DNA from: Oikopleura dioica
Lineage: Eukaryota > Chordata > Appendicularia > Copelata > Oikopleuridae
DNA length: 64,000 nt
Assembly: GCA_907165135.1 (NCBI GenBank)
Contig: OU015566.1
Span: 13,934,157-13,998,156 of the forward strand
Direction of reading: 5' to 3'
The stretch's first letter is position 1, and every line of letters starts with the position of its first letter. Of the stretch, positions 42,486-53,325 are shown piece after piece. Below the pieces are notes generated by a model. The model saw nothing but the letters and a program-made list of their open reading frames with translations, made no database searches and was not told where the DNA came from. Made by a program: the position numbers and the translations under genes.

Positions 42486-45131
42486 TTATGTGCAGTAAAA
42501 TTCATCGACGGGGAAAATTATCGGTCGAGGAAAATCACCAGAATGGTTGTTGATGACTTTTGCCGAGGATATTTCTTCTCCATCCCATTCTAGTTTCTCC
42601 ACGGCGAAACTTTGTTCAATATTTTTGATTGATTCTTTCAAATAACTTACGGTTCCTTGCTGCCCCCAACAAGATAAATCGTATTTCCAATTCGCGTTGC
42701 AGAAGAGTACCAATGCTGAAATTAAAGCTAATTTCGCCTTGTTTAAGGACCCCCCCGTCAACAATTTTCGAAAAATCTATTTTCGGAATTTCAAAATTTT
42801 GACCCCGGAAATGGATTCTACGGGTCAAAAAACGATTTTGAGGCTTCATTTTTTAGGGGTCTATCTCAACTCTAACACCCTCAAAATCGCCTTTGAAAAT
42901 TGGACTTTTTGACGAAAAACGACGAAAAAGTCCCAATTTTGCCTGTATTTTAGATTTTTATTGGTCCAGAAGAGCTCCTAGCAAGTTTTTATGATAAATT
43001 TAACTTCCAGGCACACTCAGAAGCCAAAATATGGCTGTTTTGAGATTTTCGATTTTTTGAGGAAAATCGTTGACGGGGGGGTCCTTAATAAAGACCTTAC
43101 TTTTTCATTAAGTTTGCCAACCACGGTCCATTTTGAGTCGCGAAGTAAATAAACATCTTTTGAACTGTAATATTCATTATTTTCTTGGTATGAACCTCCC
43201 AAGAGAAGATATCCGTCGAAGACTCCAATGCAGGAGTGAACCAAAATTGCCCTTCAAATCATCAAATAATAAATATTAAAATCAATTAACTTTGGAAAAT
43301 CTTCCATTTCCGTCCAAGTAGCGCCGTCGAATTTCTCCACTTTCTTGTAGCCGTCAGAAAGATGAGAGCTGACTGCAACTGGTTGGTCGCTGTAGAGCGC
43401 CAAACAAGAATTTTTGTGCGAGTATTTGGTCGCCGGTTTTATTGATACAGCACTTCCATCAAATTCGTCGCATTTTTTTCGTTCTTCATCTTCCGGAAAG
43501 CAAATCATCGCTAGAATAAATGAACAACTGCAGCCCTTTCAATTGTAAAAATTTCTTACCTGATTGTTGATCAGCCGCCGTAACTACAGAAGAGCCCCAG
43601 TAATATTGATTGTTGAGTTTGACATCTAACTCCTTGATTCCACAGCCACTTATCATTCTTATCTAAGTGAATAAGCTATGATTTAGTTTTTTTTTTTTGC
43701 TTTCTTACCCTAAGTCCAGAGTCGTTGATCCCTCCTGCACCAAAAATATAGATTTTTCCACGGATCAAAGCAGAAATTGCAGCGTAAAGGTAATGGAATT
43801 GTTTATTTGACGAAGGGATCTTGATTCTTCGATGACTCTCGCTTCCGTCAGGTTTGAGAACGTAGCTAAGAAACTTAGTTTTAGACCTATAGCCAGAAAG
43901 AACCATCAATGAATTCTTCTCGCGGCCAAAGCAGTTTTTATTTTCGAACTCGAGTTTCTCCAAATCTTTTTCATAATTTGACATTCGCGTCTCTATTGCT
44001 TCTTTTTCATCTTCAGTCCGCTCAAGATCAATTGTCAAAGCCTTGTAATTTTAATAAAAAATAAGCTTCAATTAAAAAACATCAAAATACCTGAGTAGTC
44101 TTTAAGCATTGCTCTTTTTCTTCCTGAATTTCATTTCTGCAATATTCGATTTCGCTTTGAAGATCAGAATTTCTAAGTATCCCAGTGTATAAAAAAAGAA
44201 AACAAGGGTTCTTTGTTACCTGATTCTTTCAATGTCCAAATCTTCTTGAATCTCGCTTTTCTCCATTTTTGTTTCATCTAAATCTTCCTTGATTTCAGCC
44301 AAGGCAGTCTGCACTTCCTCTGTAGCTGTTTTCGATGTTCTTAGTTCTTCATTGGCAGCGATCAAATTTTCCTTCTCAGTTTGAAGCCTCTTTATTTCCG
44401 AATCTAGATTTTATGACACTCGATGAAAGATTTTCTCCAAAGTTACCTTTTTCTCGAAGTTTTTTCCACAAATTGTAATTTCTTGTATTCAGTCTAAATC
44501 AAAAATACACCGCAGAAATTCGAATAAATTAAAGTACCGTTTTTCCTCGCTAGAAAGTCTTTCATTCTCAGTTTTGAGATTCTGGGACTTTTGATTGAGC
44601 ATTTCAATTTCGTCTTTCAACTTCTGGTTTTCGCGTTCAAGGCCATTCGCATGCTCCTGTAGATCGTCGACCATGATACTTTTTTTAAGTTAAGAAAACC
44701 AATATTTAGCCATAAGTTATAACAAAACCATTTATTCTGAACCTTTCCGATATTGCTCGAGATCAAGGACCGTTCTCTCCGTACAGCGATTTCGAGACTC
44801 GTCGTTTTGCCAGCAGGGACATGTTTCCAGTTCACGCCGAAATTGATTCTGGCATTCATCGACGCAATCAACGAAGATGCATTCTTCTAGGCAGCGCTTG
44901 AATTCTTCCTCGGCCGCTTTTTTGCATTTCGCCGCCCTGTTTCTGGCAACTTTTGCTGGGCCTTTGCTGCTTTTGCAAAAAGCTGGGCACGAAAATTCGA
45001 GGCTGCATATCTTTTTTTCAGGGTTAACGAATAAAAATGAGCGACCTAATTTTGAAAAAAAGAAAGAAAAAAAAAACCCGCGCATTTGCAGCTGAAATCA
45101 GCTTCATAACGAGTAAAAGAAAATAGATCAT
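42486..45131 (-). CDS. CK1: secreted Cys-rich/coiled-coil/kelch protein
   Basis: Exon 1 (45131-45078) encodes the signal peptide MIYFLLLVMKLISAANAR. A 67-nt intron leads to the Cys-rich head: CSLEFSCPAFCK, CKKAAEEEFKRCLEEC, CVDEC, CPCW. A long coiled coil follows (LERENQKLKDEIEMLNQKSQ, RLQTEKENLIAANEELR, IDLERTEDEKEAIETRM). The C-terminal half is kelch-like: SLMVLSGY, KIYIFGAG, CLALYSDQPVAVSS, YLLLGGSYQ, NTIYLVGG, KLEWDGEE, ending FPVDEFYCT. Many introns are ~40 nt. The exon 2 end reads EQYRKGSE followed by TAA: relative to CK3 one T is inserted and the donor is ATGG, so this copy may be damaged there. A TTAA-flanked element sits in the intron before HWYSSATR. The coiled coil suggests oligomers; the kelch part suggests protein binding. 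Confidence 0.7.
42747..43084. mobile_element. 338-bp TTAA-flanked element in a CK1 intron
   Basis: The left end is GGACCCCCCCGTCAAC and the right end its reverse complement, followed on both sides by TTAA. CK2, CK3 and CK4 lack it and show one TTAA-like site (GTTTAATAA) there. A TTAA duplication is the hallmark of piggyBac-type insertion. No open frame of transposase size is present. It lies between donor and acceptor of an intron, so the coding sequence is spared. Confidence 0.85.
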
Positions 45132-45299
45132 TTCTCTTTAAAACTTGTAAATACTCTGGCTCTCGCTGCTGACTCTATAAAAACAGTGAGTCACCTTCTG
45201 AGTAAATTTAATTGGAGTCAAAACGACCACGTAAATTTAATGGATTATCTAGACGGATTAAATCGGAATTTATCGGATATTTCAGAACGTTCAGATTGT

Positions 45300-45460
45300 T
45301 TAGAAAAATGTCTTCCTTGATTTCAAAAAGATAGATTAGAAATTCTCGGTAATTTCTTGGGAGCTTTACAGATTGGATTTATTTTCGAAAAAACTTATGT
45401 ACAGTAAAACTCATCGACAGGGAAAATTATCGGCCGAGGAAAAATTCCTGAGTGGTTGTT
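45300..45460 (-). pseudogene. orphan CK 3' end joined to cassette 2
   Basis: Minus-strand residues NHSGIFPRPIIFPVDEFYCT, the stop and the 3' flank match the end of CK genes, but upstream of NHS the sequence switches abruptly (at TTG/CCCGGACAATTATT) to the downstream flank of an A-B cassette. It marks a recombination junction of the tandem array. The same junction occurs near 51580. Confidence 0.7.
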
Positions 45461-45847
45461 GCCCGGACAATTATTCGCAATAAAATCTTCTTTATGCAAT
45501 TTGGGCACGTGGTTTAGAATGCGGGCTAGAATTGCGCCGCGTGTTTTCTTTAGAAGCGTCGAAAATGAAACTCGCCGAGAAAGCACAAACAAGCAGCCTG
45601 GCGGATGATTACACGAGGACTCGAGCGGGATCCGGCTTAGATTCAGGACTGATAAACCCAATCTCGTAAGTACCAACAACTCGAGCTGTGAGAGAGCGCA
45701 CTGCCGATACTCCTCGATGCCCGCTTGCTTTGCCGCTTTAAAATGGCTTCTAAAAGAACTCTTTCGTGGAAATTTGCTGCTGTTTCTCATGAAGACTTAT
45801 TTTTTTCTGTGGCGTGTCAAGTTCGGACTCCGAACTGTAAAGTTTAT

Positions 45848-46529
45848 TTACAGTAATTCAACATTGACTTTGAGCGATCCAAAGGGCGCCGTTTGGATCT
45901 TCACCGAGTGCGAGTTTCCCCCCTTCTTGCTGATGAAAGAGTCGCTATCAGTCACCGCCTTGAACGGAATTCCTTCGCCTAGGAAAGTATTTATTATTTG
46001 AAAGTGAAATTTTTACTTTTACCTTTCTTGGAGAGCCCAATGGAGAGCCAAAAGGCCTCATTTGAGAACGGAAGCGAGTAAACCTGGGAAACTCGGACAT
46101 TATTCGGCAAAACAATCGGCGGCAGAAGACCAGCCAGTGAGAAGCGAATCGTCCAATCACCCTCGGTGATCTCGCAGTTTTCGCCATCGTCGAGAGCGTT
46201 CAGCCGAAACTTCATCAAGTTTTTATCAAATTATCTCTTTTTTTTTGTTTGAAAATAAAAAAACTCGCCCTTTCCTCGAGATCGAAGTCGCGCTTGCCAA
46301 GCGCGAGCTGCTTGAGCACATCGGCGAAGTTCTGGTGGCGAGCGGCTCCATTTCCAATCATCTTCTTGGCCAAAGGATCATCGGCTTTACCAATCTTGCC
46401 CACCGATTTGAACTCCTTTCTCATTTTTTCCACCTCAGAGGGTTCGAGAAGGGTGATGTTGTATCTGGAGAAGGCGCCAAAAGGTCCATCTTCGTGAACG
46501 ACGAGCTGGCCCTTTCCAGAGTTAGACAT
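45848..46529 (-). CDS. cassette 2, gene B (with intact start)
   Basis: Start MSNSGKGQLVVHEDGPFGAF at 46529, 23 nt after the stop of gene A. Motifs: LLEPSEVEKMRKEFKSVG, LKQLALGKRDFDLE, then an intron (46210-46274) beginning GAAAGG where copies 1 and 3 have GTAAGA. The next exon gives FRLNALDDGENCEITEGDW, IRFSLAGLLPP and FWLSIGLSKKG. A further intron leads to EGIPFKAV and the end SLKVNVELL. The sequence is AT-rich between exons only. Function unknown; probably soluble. Confidence 0.72.
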
Positions 46530-46552
46530 TGATGATTTAGCTCAAATTCATC

Positions 46553-47271
46553 TCAAGAAAACGAAGTATAACTCTGGCCCTTTTGATCTTTTTCGCTGAC
46601 GAGTTCGTGTCGATGGTGCACTTTTCCGAAATTGCAGTCGAGTTGCTCCACCACGGCCTTGAAGGGAACTCCTCCATCTGCAAATTAATTTGTCACTCTG
46701 AAAATCCAGCGCTTAATACCTTTATTTGAGAGCCAAAAGTAATAGTGCGCACCAGCTCCTTTTAGCAAATCAGTTAACTTCAAATCTCTTAAAAACTGAA
46801 GCCTCCAGCCGGCATCAGAGACGTCGAAGTTCTGAGAGCACGAGAACTTTGCGGAGTTTTATTAAATAAATTGAAAGATTATCTTTTTTCGCTTATTAAT
46901 GCAAAAGTTTTGCTGCAAAACTCCCGTTCCTTGAGATTGATTTTTCGCTCGCCGAAGGAAAGGAGCTTCAGAACCTTGCGGACTTTCGACTCGTTCATCT
47001 CATCTCTTACTCCACCTTTACAGATCTCCCGGTCGTCTTCAAAGAAGTGTCCAGCGCCTCCGATAGCGCCCAACTCCTTCCTCATCTTTTCCAACCTTTT
47101 ATTCGGGTCGGCATTCTCGGGAGCAGATTCGGTCGCTTCCTTCTCGGTCTCTTCACCCTCAGGATTCTTTGGGCCATAGAGGTTGAGATTCGCCAATTCC
47201 TTCAAATCGACTTCCTTTGGCTCTTCATTGGAATCCATGTAATAGATGCCGCGAGAAACAAAATTTGCCAT
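46553..47271 (-). CDS. cassette 2, gene A
   Basis: Start MANFVSRGIYYMDSNEEPKE at 47271, different from MEHFF of copies 1 and 3. The shared core is LEKMRKELGAIGGAGHFFED, VRKVLKLLSFGERKINLKER. A probable GA-AG intron follows, then FSCSQNFDVSDAGWRLQF and HYYFWLSNK. A GT-AG intron precedes GGVPFKAVVEQLDCN, HHRHELVSEKD and a short tail QKGQSYTSFS. The stop lies 23 nt before the B start, consistent with a trans-spliced operon. The inverted pair CAGAGTTA/TAACTCTG brackets the junction. Confidence 0.7.
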
Positions 47272-48925
47272 CGTCTTAAATTTTTAAATTTGATCACCAG
47301 ACAATTTATTCTCAGCCAAAATTAAGTCACAATGTTGAACGCAGGTCCTCATAAATTTATCTCTACCGAAGTTATCAACGAAGAAAAAAGAAGAAATGAG
47401 AGTCAACCTGCAAAATCGAATCTTTAGCGCTCAGTTTTCCCTTTTCTGAGTCATTCCCGTATCTCGAAACGCGACTTCAAAGCCAAACCTTCCAGCCAAA
47501 TCTTGAAACTTTCGAGTCGAAAGACAGATTATTGAGAACCTCCGCTAATTTGATTCGAACTTACTAACTCTGAAGTTTTCCAATGTCTTCAAAACTTGTC
47601 ATCACCATCGCCGAGGTTTCTTCTTTTCCCCTGCTTGTTGTCAAAAGCTCGATGTGGTGATTGAACATCAGATAAACCAAAGACCTCCAAAGACTATTCT
47701 AAAGCGAGCGCGAACGGGTTCAAGGATGGAGCAAGAAAAACTCAAGAAAAGTAGCGGCTTTCTAAATCGCGGATCGAAAGAGCTTAGCCGCGTCATAATA
47801 ATCTATCCAGCTAGTGTTGAACTGATTTTCATAAACAAAACTTTTTCTTAGTAACTTCTTTGCCGATTTCGACCAATTTTTTAGTAAAAGAGCATTTCGC
47901 CGTCGAATATCTTGATAATCACTGATTATTAATCAGTTAGACCACAAAATCAGTGATTCTGTCAAAAGACTCCCTAGCTTCAGTCATTTCTTCAAATGTC
48001 CCTCGATGTCCCTGAATGTCTCTAAACTTGAGAAACATCTCCAACGTCAAGGATTAATTTCTTAGTGCCTGAATGTCTGTTGAGCCTCTGAAATGTCAGA
48101 ATTAGCGGAAAATGTCCGTCTATGTCTGTTAAACATCCTTCATCTTCATTTCGACTCATCAAAAGTACAGAAGTACCATCATTACTTTATACATTCAAAA
48201 AAGACTATCTTCAAGCCACAAATCTGCTTTTGCTTTGTCGACAGGTTAAATCTTGATGTCGCGACACGAAATTGCGCACTGTTGTAAGTTGGTTTAGCTT
48301 AGAGCGATTGTGACAGAAGCTCAGAAATTCCAGCGCTAAAATATTTACGGAAGAGAAATGCGAGTTACGGGATTTTTAGAAATCGCCGTCTCGACTCGAG
48401 AAAAAAATGGAATAAAGTGGAATCTACTCAATACGAAAAGCCACACCGAAAATGATTATGGCTTAATTAACCCTCGACTGGCAAGGCTTATCAATTTTTA
48501 GACGCGCGGGGGAATTCTAGCCTCAGCGAGAGTACTTTTCGTTAAAAAATAATTATGCAACGAATGTCATTTTACGTCACGTGACCTTGAATTCGAAGAA
48601 ATGAATTCGAAAGTGATCTGAGCGGCGCATTTTGCAGAACGGGGAGGGCCGACTCAAGTGCTCTTTGATGAGTTTACCGCGGCTTGGAGAAATTAAAGCA
48701 TTAGCGGAAAAAGCGATTTACGAAACGGGCGGGGTCACGAAATCGGAGTTCACGTGATTTTCAGAGAATATTTGGGCTAATTAAACCTAAGATCTTTCGA
48801 TACGGTGAGATTATTTTGAGGATTATCTTCCTTGATTTCATTTTCAGAACAAAAAGACCAGATTTGTAAACTTCTGATAATTTCTTGCGATTTTAGCTTG
48901 ACTAACTTTGATATTTCTCTATAAC
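47272..48925. other. duplicated spacer between CK2 and cassette 2
   Basis: 47272-47950 matches the cassette upstream region of copies 1 and 3. 47970-48140 is a shortened AAATGTCC minisatellite. 48170-48925 matches the conserved spacer upstream of CK 3' ends. The transposons A and B of copy 1 are absent. No gene seen. Confidence 0.5.
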
Positions 48926-51246
48926 TTATGTACAGTAAAATTCATCGACAGGGAAAAGTATCGGCCTCCAAAATGGATTTGAGTGATTGTTGATGACTTT
49001 TGCCGAGGAAATTTTTTCTCCATCCCATTCTAGTTTCTCCACGGCGAAACTAAGTTCAGTAATTTTGATTGATTCTTTCAAATAACTTACGGTTCTTTTT
49101 TGCCCCCAACAAGATAAATCGTATTTCCAATTCGCGTTGCAGAAGAGTAAAAATGCTAAAATTCAAGCTTATTACGCCTTGTTTAATAATGACCTTACAA
49201 TTTCATTGAGCTGGCCAACGACTGTCCATTTTGAGTCGCGAAGTAAATAGACATCTTTTGAATTGTAAAAATTATCATTTTCTTCGTATTGACCTCCCAG
49301 GAGAAGATATCCGTCGAAAACTCCAATGCAGGAGTGAGCGTAAATCGCCCTTCAAATCAACAAATAAATTATTTATATTATTTATTATTATTTATTATAT
49401 ATATTATATAAATTAAAATCGATTTACTTTCGAAAATCTTCCATTTCCGTCCAAGAAGCGCCATCGAATTTTTCAACTTTTTTGTAGCCGTCAGAAAGCC
49501 AGGAGCTGACTGCAACTGGTTGGTCGCTGTAGAGCGCCAAACAAGAATTTTTGTGCGAGTATTTGGTCGCCGGTTTTATTGATACAGCACTTCCATCAAA
49601 TTCGTCGCATTTTTTTCGTTCTTCATCTTCCGGAAAGCAAATCATCGCTAGAATAAATGAACAACTGCAGCCCTTTCAATTGTAACAATTTCTTACCTGA
49701 TTGTTGATCAGCCGCCGTAACTACAGAAGAGCCCCAGTAATATTGATTGTTGAGTTTGACATCTAACTCCTTGATTTCACAGCCACGTATCATTTTAATC
49801 TAAGTGAATAAGCAATGATTTAGTTTTTTTTTTTGCATTCTTACCCTGAGTTCATAGCCGTAGCCTTCACCAAAAATATAGATTTTTCCACGAATCATAG
49901 CAGAAATTGAAGCGAGAAGGTAATGATATTCATTTTTTGACGAAGGGATCTTAATTGTGCGAGGACTCTCGCTTCCATCAGGTTTGAGCACGTAGCTTAG
50001 AAACTCTGTTTGAGACGTATAGCCAGAAAGAACCATCAATGAATTCTTCTGGCGTCCAAAGCAGCTTTCGTTTTCGAACTTGAATTTTTCCAAATCTCTT
50101 TCAAAAATTGACATTCGGGTCTCGATTGCTTCTTTTTCATCTTCAGTCCGCTCAAGATCAATTGTCAAACCCTTAAAATTTTCCCAAAAATAAGCTTCAA
50201 TTAAAAAACCATCAAAATACCTGAGTAGTCTTTAAGCATTGCGCCTTTTCTTCCTGAATTTCATTTCTGCAATATTCGATTTCGCTTTGAAGATCAGAAT
50301 TTCTAAGAATCCCAGTTTATTAAAAAATGCAAACAAAGGTTTTTCGTTACCTGATTCTTTCAATGTCTAAATCTTCTTGAATCTCGCTTTTTTCCATTTT
50401 TGTTTCATCCAAATCTTCCTTGATTTCAGCCAAGGCAGTCTGCAAATCCTCTGTAGCTGTTTTCGATGTTCTTAGTTCTTCATTAGCAGCGATCAAATTT
50501 GCATTGTCAGTTTGAAGCCTCCTTATTTCCCCATCTAGATTTATGACACTCGATGACAGATTCTGTCGAAAATAACCTTTTTCTCGAAGTTTTTTCCACA
50601 AATTGTAATTTCGCGTATTCAGTCTAAATCAGAAATATACCGCAGAAATTCGAATAAATTAACGAACCGTTTTTCCTCGCTAGAAAGTCTTTCATTCTCA
50701 GTTTTGAGATTCTGGGACTTTTGATTGAGCATTTCATTTTCGTCTTTCAACTTCTGGTTTTCGCGTTCAAGGCCGTTCGCATGCTCCTGTAGTTCGTCGA
50801 CCATGATACTTTTTTCAAGTTAAGAAACCAATATTAAGCTAGAACAAAACCACTTTTCTGAACTTTTCCGATATTGCTCGAGATCCAGGACCGTTTTCTC
50901 TGTGCAGCGACTTCGGGATTCGTCGTCTTGCCAGCAGGGACATGTTTCCAGTTCACGCTGAAATTGATTTTGGCATTCATCGACGCAATCAACGAAGATG
51001 CATTCTTCTAGGCAGCGCTTCAATTCTTCCTCGGCCGCTTTTTTGCATTTCGCGGCCCTGTTTCTGGCAACTTTTGCCGGGCCTTTGCTGCTTTTGCAAA
51101 AAGCTGGGCATGAAAATTCGAGGCTGCATATCTTTTTTGGGGTTTTACGAATAAAAATGAGCGACCTTATTTAAAAAAAAGAAAGAAGAAACCCGTGCAT
51201 TTGCAGCTGAAATCAGCTTCATAAAGAGTAAAAGAAAATAGATCAT
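48926..51246 (-). CDS. CK2: secreted Cys-rich/coiled-coil/kelch protein, best-preserved copy
   Basis: Signal peptide MIYFLLLFMKLISAANAR starts at 51246. The head has CSLEFSCPAFCK, FKRCLEECIFVDCVDEC and CPCWQDDES. At the next junction SSE-aa is followed by a GTGGTT donor, so frame is kept into NIMVDELQEHANGLERENQK. Coiled coil: RLQTDNANLIAANEELR, DLERTEDEKEAIETRM. Kelch part: SLMVLSGY, KIYIFGEG, CLALYSDQPVAVSS, YLLLGGQ, NTIYLVGG. The end is FPVDEFYCT. No stop or frame lesion was seen at the places where CK1 is affected. Confidence 0.78.
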
Positions 51247-51419
51247 TTCTCTTTAAAACTTGTAAAAACTCTGGCTCTCGCTGCTGACTCTATAAAAACA
51301 GTGAGTCACCTTCTGAGTAAATTTAATTGGAGTCAAAACGACCACGTAAATTTTATGGATTATCTAGACGGATTAAATCGGAATTTATCGGATATTTCCG
51401 AACGTTCAGATTGTTTAGA

Positions 51420-51580
51420 AAAATGTCTTCCTTGATTTCAAAAAGATAGATTAGAAATTCTCGGTAATTTCGTGGGATAAGAGCTTTACAGATTGGATTT
51501 ATTTTCGAAAAAACTTACGTACAGTAAAACTCATCGACAGGGAAAATAATCGGCCAAGGAAAAATTCCTGAGTGGTAGTT
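51420..51580 (-). pseudogene. orphan CK 3' end joined to cassette 3
   Basis: YHSGIFPWPIIFPVDEFYCT plus 3' flank matches CK genes, then switches at GTTGCCCGG to cassette flank exactly as near 45460. The shared junction shows that units 2 and 3 were copied after the fusion arose. Confidence 0.7.
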
Positions 51581-51963
51581 GCCCGGACAATTATTCGCAA
51601 TAAAATCTTCTTTATGCAATTTGGGCACGTGGTTTAGAATGCGGTCTAGAATTGCGCCGCGTGTTTTCTTTAGAAGCGTCGAAAATGAAACTCGCCGAGA
51701 AAGCACAAACAAGCAGCCTGGCGGATGATTACACGAGGACTCGAGCGAGATCCGGCTTAGATTCAGGACTGATAAACCCAATCTCGTAAGAACCAACAAC
51801 TCAAGCTGTGAGAGAGCGCACTGCCGATACTCCTCGATGCCCAGTTGCTCTGGCGCTTTTAAAAGGCTTCTAAAAGAACTCTTTCGTGGAAATTTTTGCT
51901 TTTCTGGACAAATTTTTTTTGCGAGTCAAGTTCGGAACTCGAAGTTCGAACTGTAAAGTTTAT

Positions 51964-52596
51964 TTACCGTAATTCAACAATGACTCGGAGCGATCCAAAG
52001 GGCACCGTTCGGATCTTCACGCAATGCGAGTTTCCCTCCTTCTTGCTGAAGAAAAAGACGCCATCAGCCAGCGCTTTGAACGGAACTCCTTCGCCTAGAT
52101 AATATTTTTGAATTTGAAATTGAAAATATTCGTTTTACCTCTCTTAGAGAGCCCAAAAGAGAGCCAGAAGGTCTGCTCGTGGGAGATTCGGACATTGTGC
52201 GCCCTCACAATCGGCGGCAAAAGTCCACCAAGCGAGAAGCGAAGCTTCCAATCGCCCTCGGTGATCTCGCAGTTTTCTCCATCGTCGAGAACGCCCACCC
52301 GGAACTTTATTTCAATTTAATTTCCGGAAATATTCAACGTCTTACCTCGAGATCGAAGTTGCGCTTTCCAAGGCCGAGCTGCTTGAGCACATTGGTGAAG
52401 TTCTGGTGGCGGGCGGCTTCGTATCCAACCAAGTTCTTTCGCAGCTGCTCCCCGGCTTCTCCAATCGTGCCCACCGATTTGAACTCCTTTCTCATTTCTT
52501 CGAGCTCGGAGGGCTCGAGAAGAGTGATGTTGTATCGGATGAAGGCGCCCGAGGGTCCATCTTCGTGCTTGACGAGCTGGCCCTTTACAGAGTTAA
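51964..52596 (-). CDS. cassette 3, gene B (start codon lost)
   Basis: Nearly identical to copy 1: LLEPSELEEMRKEFKSVG, LKQLGLGKRNFDLE, a 41-nt GT-AG intron at 52305-52345, FRVGVLDDGENCEITEGDW, LRFSLGGLLPP, FWLSFGLSKRG, intron, EGVPFKAV and end IVELR with stop. The position of the copy 2 ATG reads ATT. The frame is otherwise open, so either expression begins elsewhere or the loss is recent. Confidence 0.6.
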
Positions 52597-52635
52597 AAAT
52601 ATATTTTTCAGCTAAATTGAGCTCGTCAAAAATGT

Positions 52636-53325
52636 TTAACTTTGGTCCTTTTCATCCTTTTCGCTGACGAGTTCGTGTCGATGGTGCACTTTTCCGAAGT
52701 TGCTGTTGAGCTGCTCCACCACGGCCTTGAAGGGAACGCCTCCGTCTAAAGTAAAATTAGTCAAACTGAAATAAATAAATTTTGATTTTACCTTTGTTGG
52801 AAAGCCAAAGATAATAGTTCCCATCGCCTCCTTCCTGTGGAATAGCATTTTTGAACTGAAGCTTCCATCCGGCATGATCAACTTCGAAGTCAACATTGCA
52901 CTTGAACTGTCGGAGTTTTTACTGATTTCAATATCAAAAATACTGTGCCTAAACTCCCATTCCTTGAGGTTGACCTTTCGTTCGCCAAGCGAAAACAGCT
53001 TCAGCACCTTGCGGATTTTCATCGCGTTCACCCCATCTCTTACTCCACCTTTCCAGACCTCCCGATCGTCCTCAAAGAAGTGTCCAGCGCCTCCGATAGC
53101 GCCCAACTCCTTCCTCATCTTCTCCAACTTAGGATGGGCATTCTTGGGAGCAGATTCGGTCTCCTTCTTTTCGATCTCTTCAGCCTCAGAAGCCTCAGAG
53201 TCTGAGTCAGAAATGTTGAGGGCTCCGAAATTCGAAGAGAGTCCGAATTGAGCAGCGCGTCCAGGATCAAGTCTGGTAGACGCGGAAGCCAGGTACTCGC
53301 TGCATCCTTGGAAAAAGTGTTCCAT
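52636..53325 (-). CDS. cassette 3, gene A
   Basis: Start MEHFFQGCSEYLASASTRLD at 53325. Acidic stretch NISDSDSEASEAEEIEKKE, then LEKMRKELGAIGGAGHFFED and VLKLFSLGERKVNLKEW. An apparent 50-nt GA-AG intron (52907-52956) gives FKCNVDFEVDHAGWKLQF, which aligns with gene B. Reading straight through instead keeps an open frame but loses that similarity. A GT-AG intron follows SNK. The C-terminus is GGVPFKAVVEQLNSNFGK, HHRHELVSEKDEKDQS. Confidence 0.7.
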   Translation of the reverse strand: MEHFFQGCSEYLASASTRLDPGRAAQFGLSSNFGALNISDSDSEASEAEEIEKKETESAPKNAHPKLEKMRKELGAIGGAGHFFEDDREVWKGGVRDGVNAMKIRKVLKLFSLGERKVNLKEWEFRHSIFDIEISKNSDSSSAMLTSKLIMPDGSFSSKMLFHRKEAMGTIIFGFPTKVKSKFIYFSLTNFTLDGGVPFKAVVEQLNSNFGKVHHRHELVSEKDEKDQS

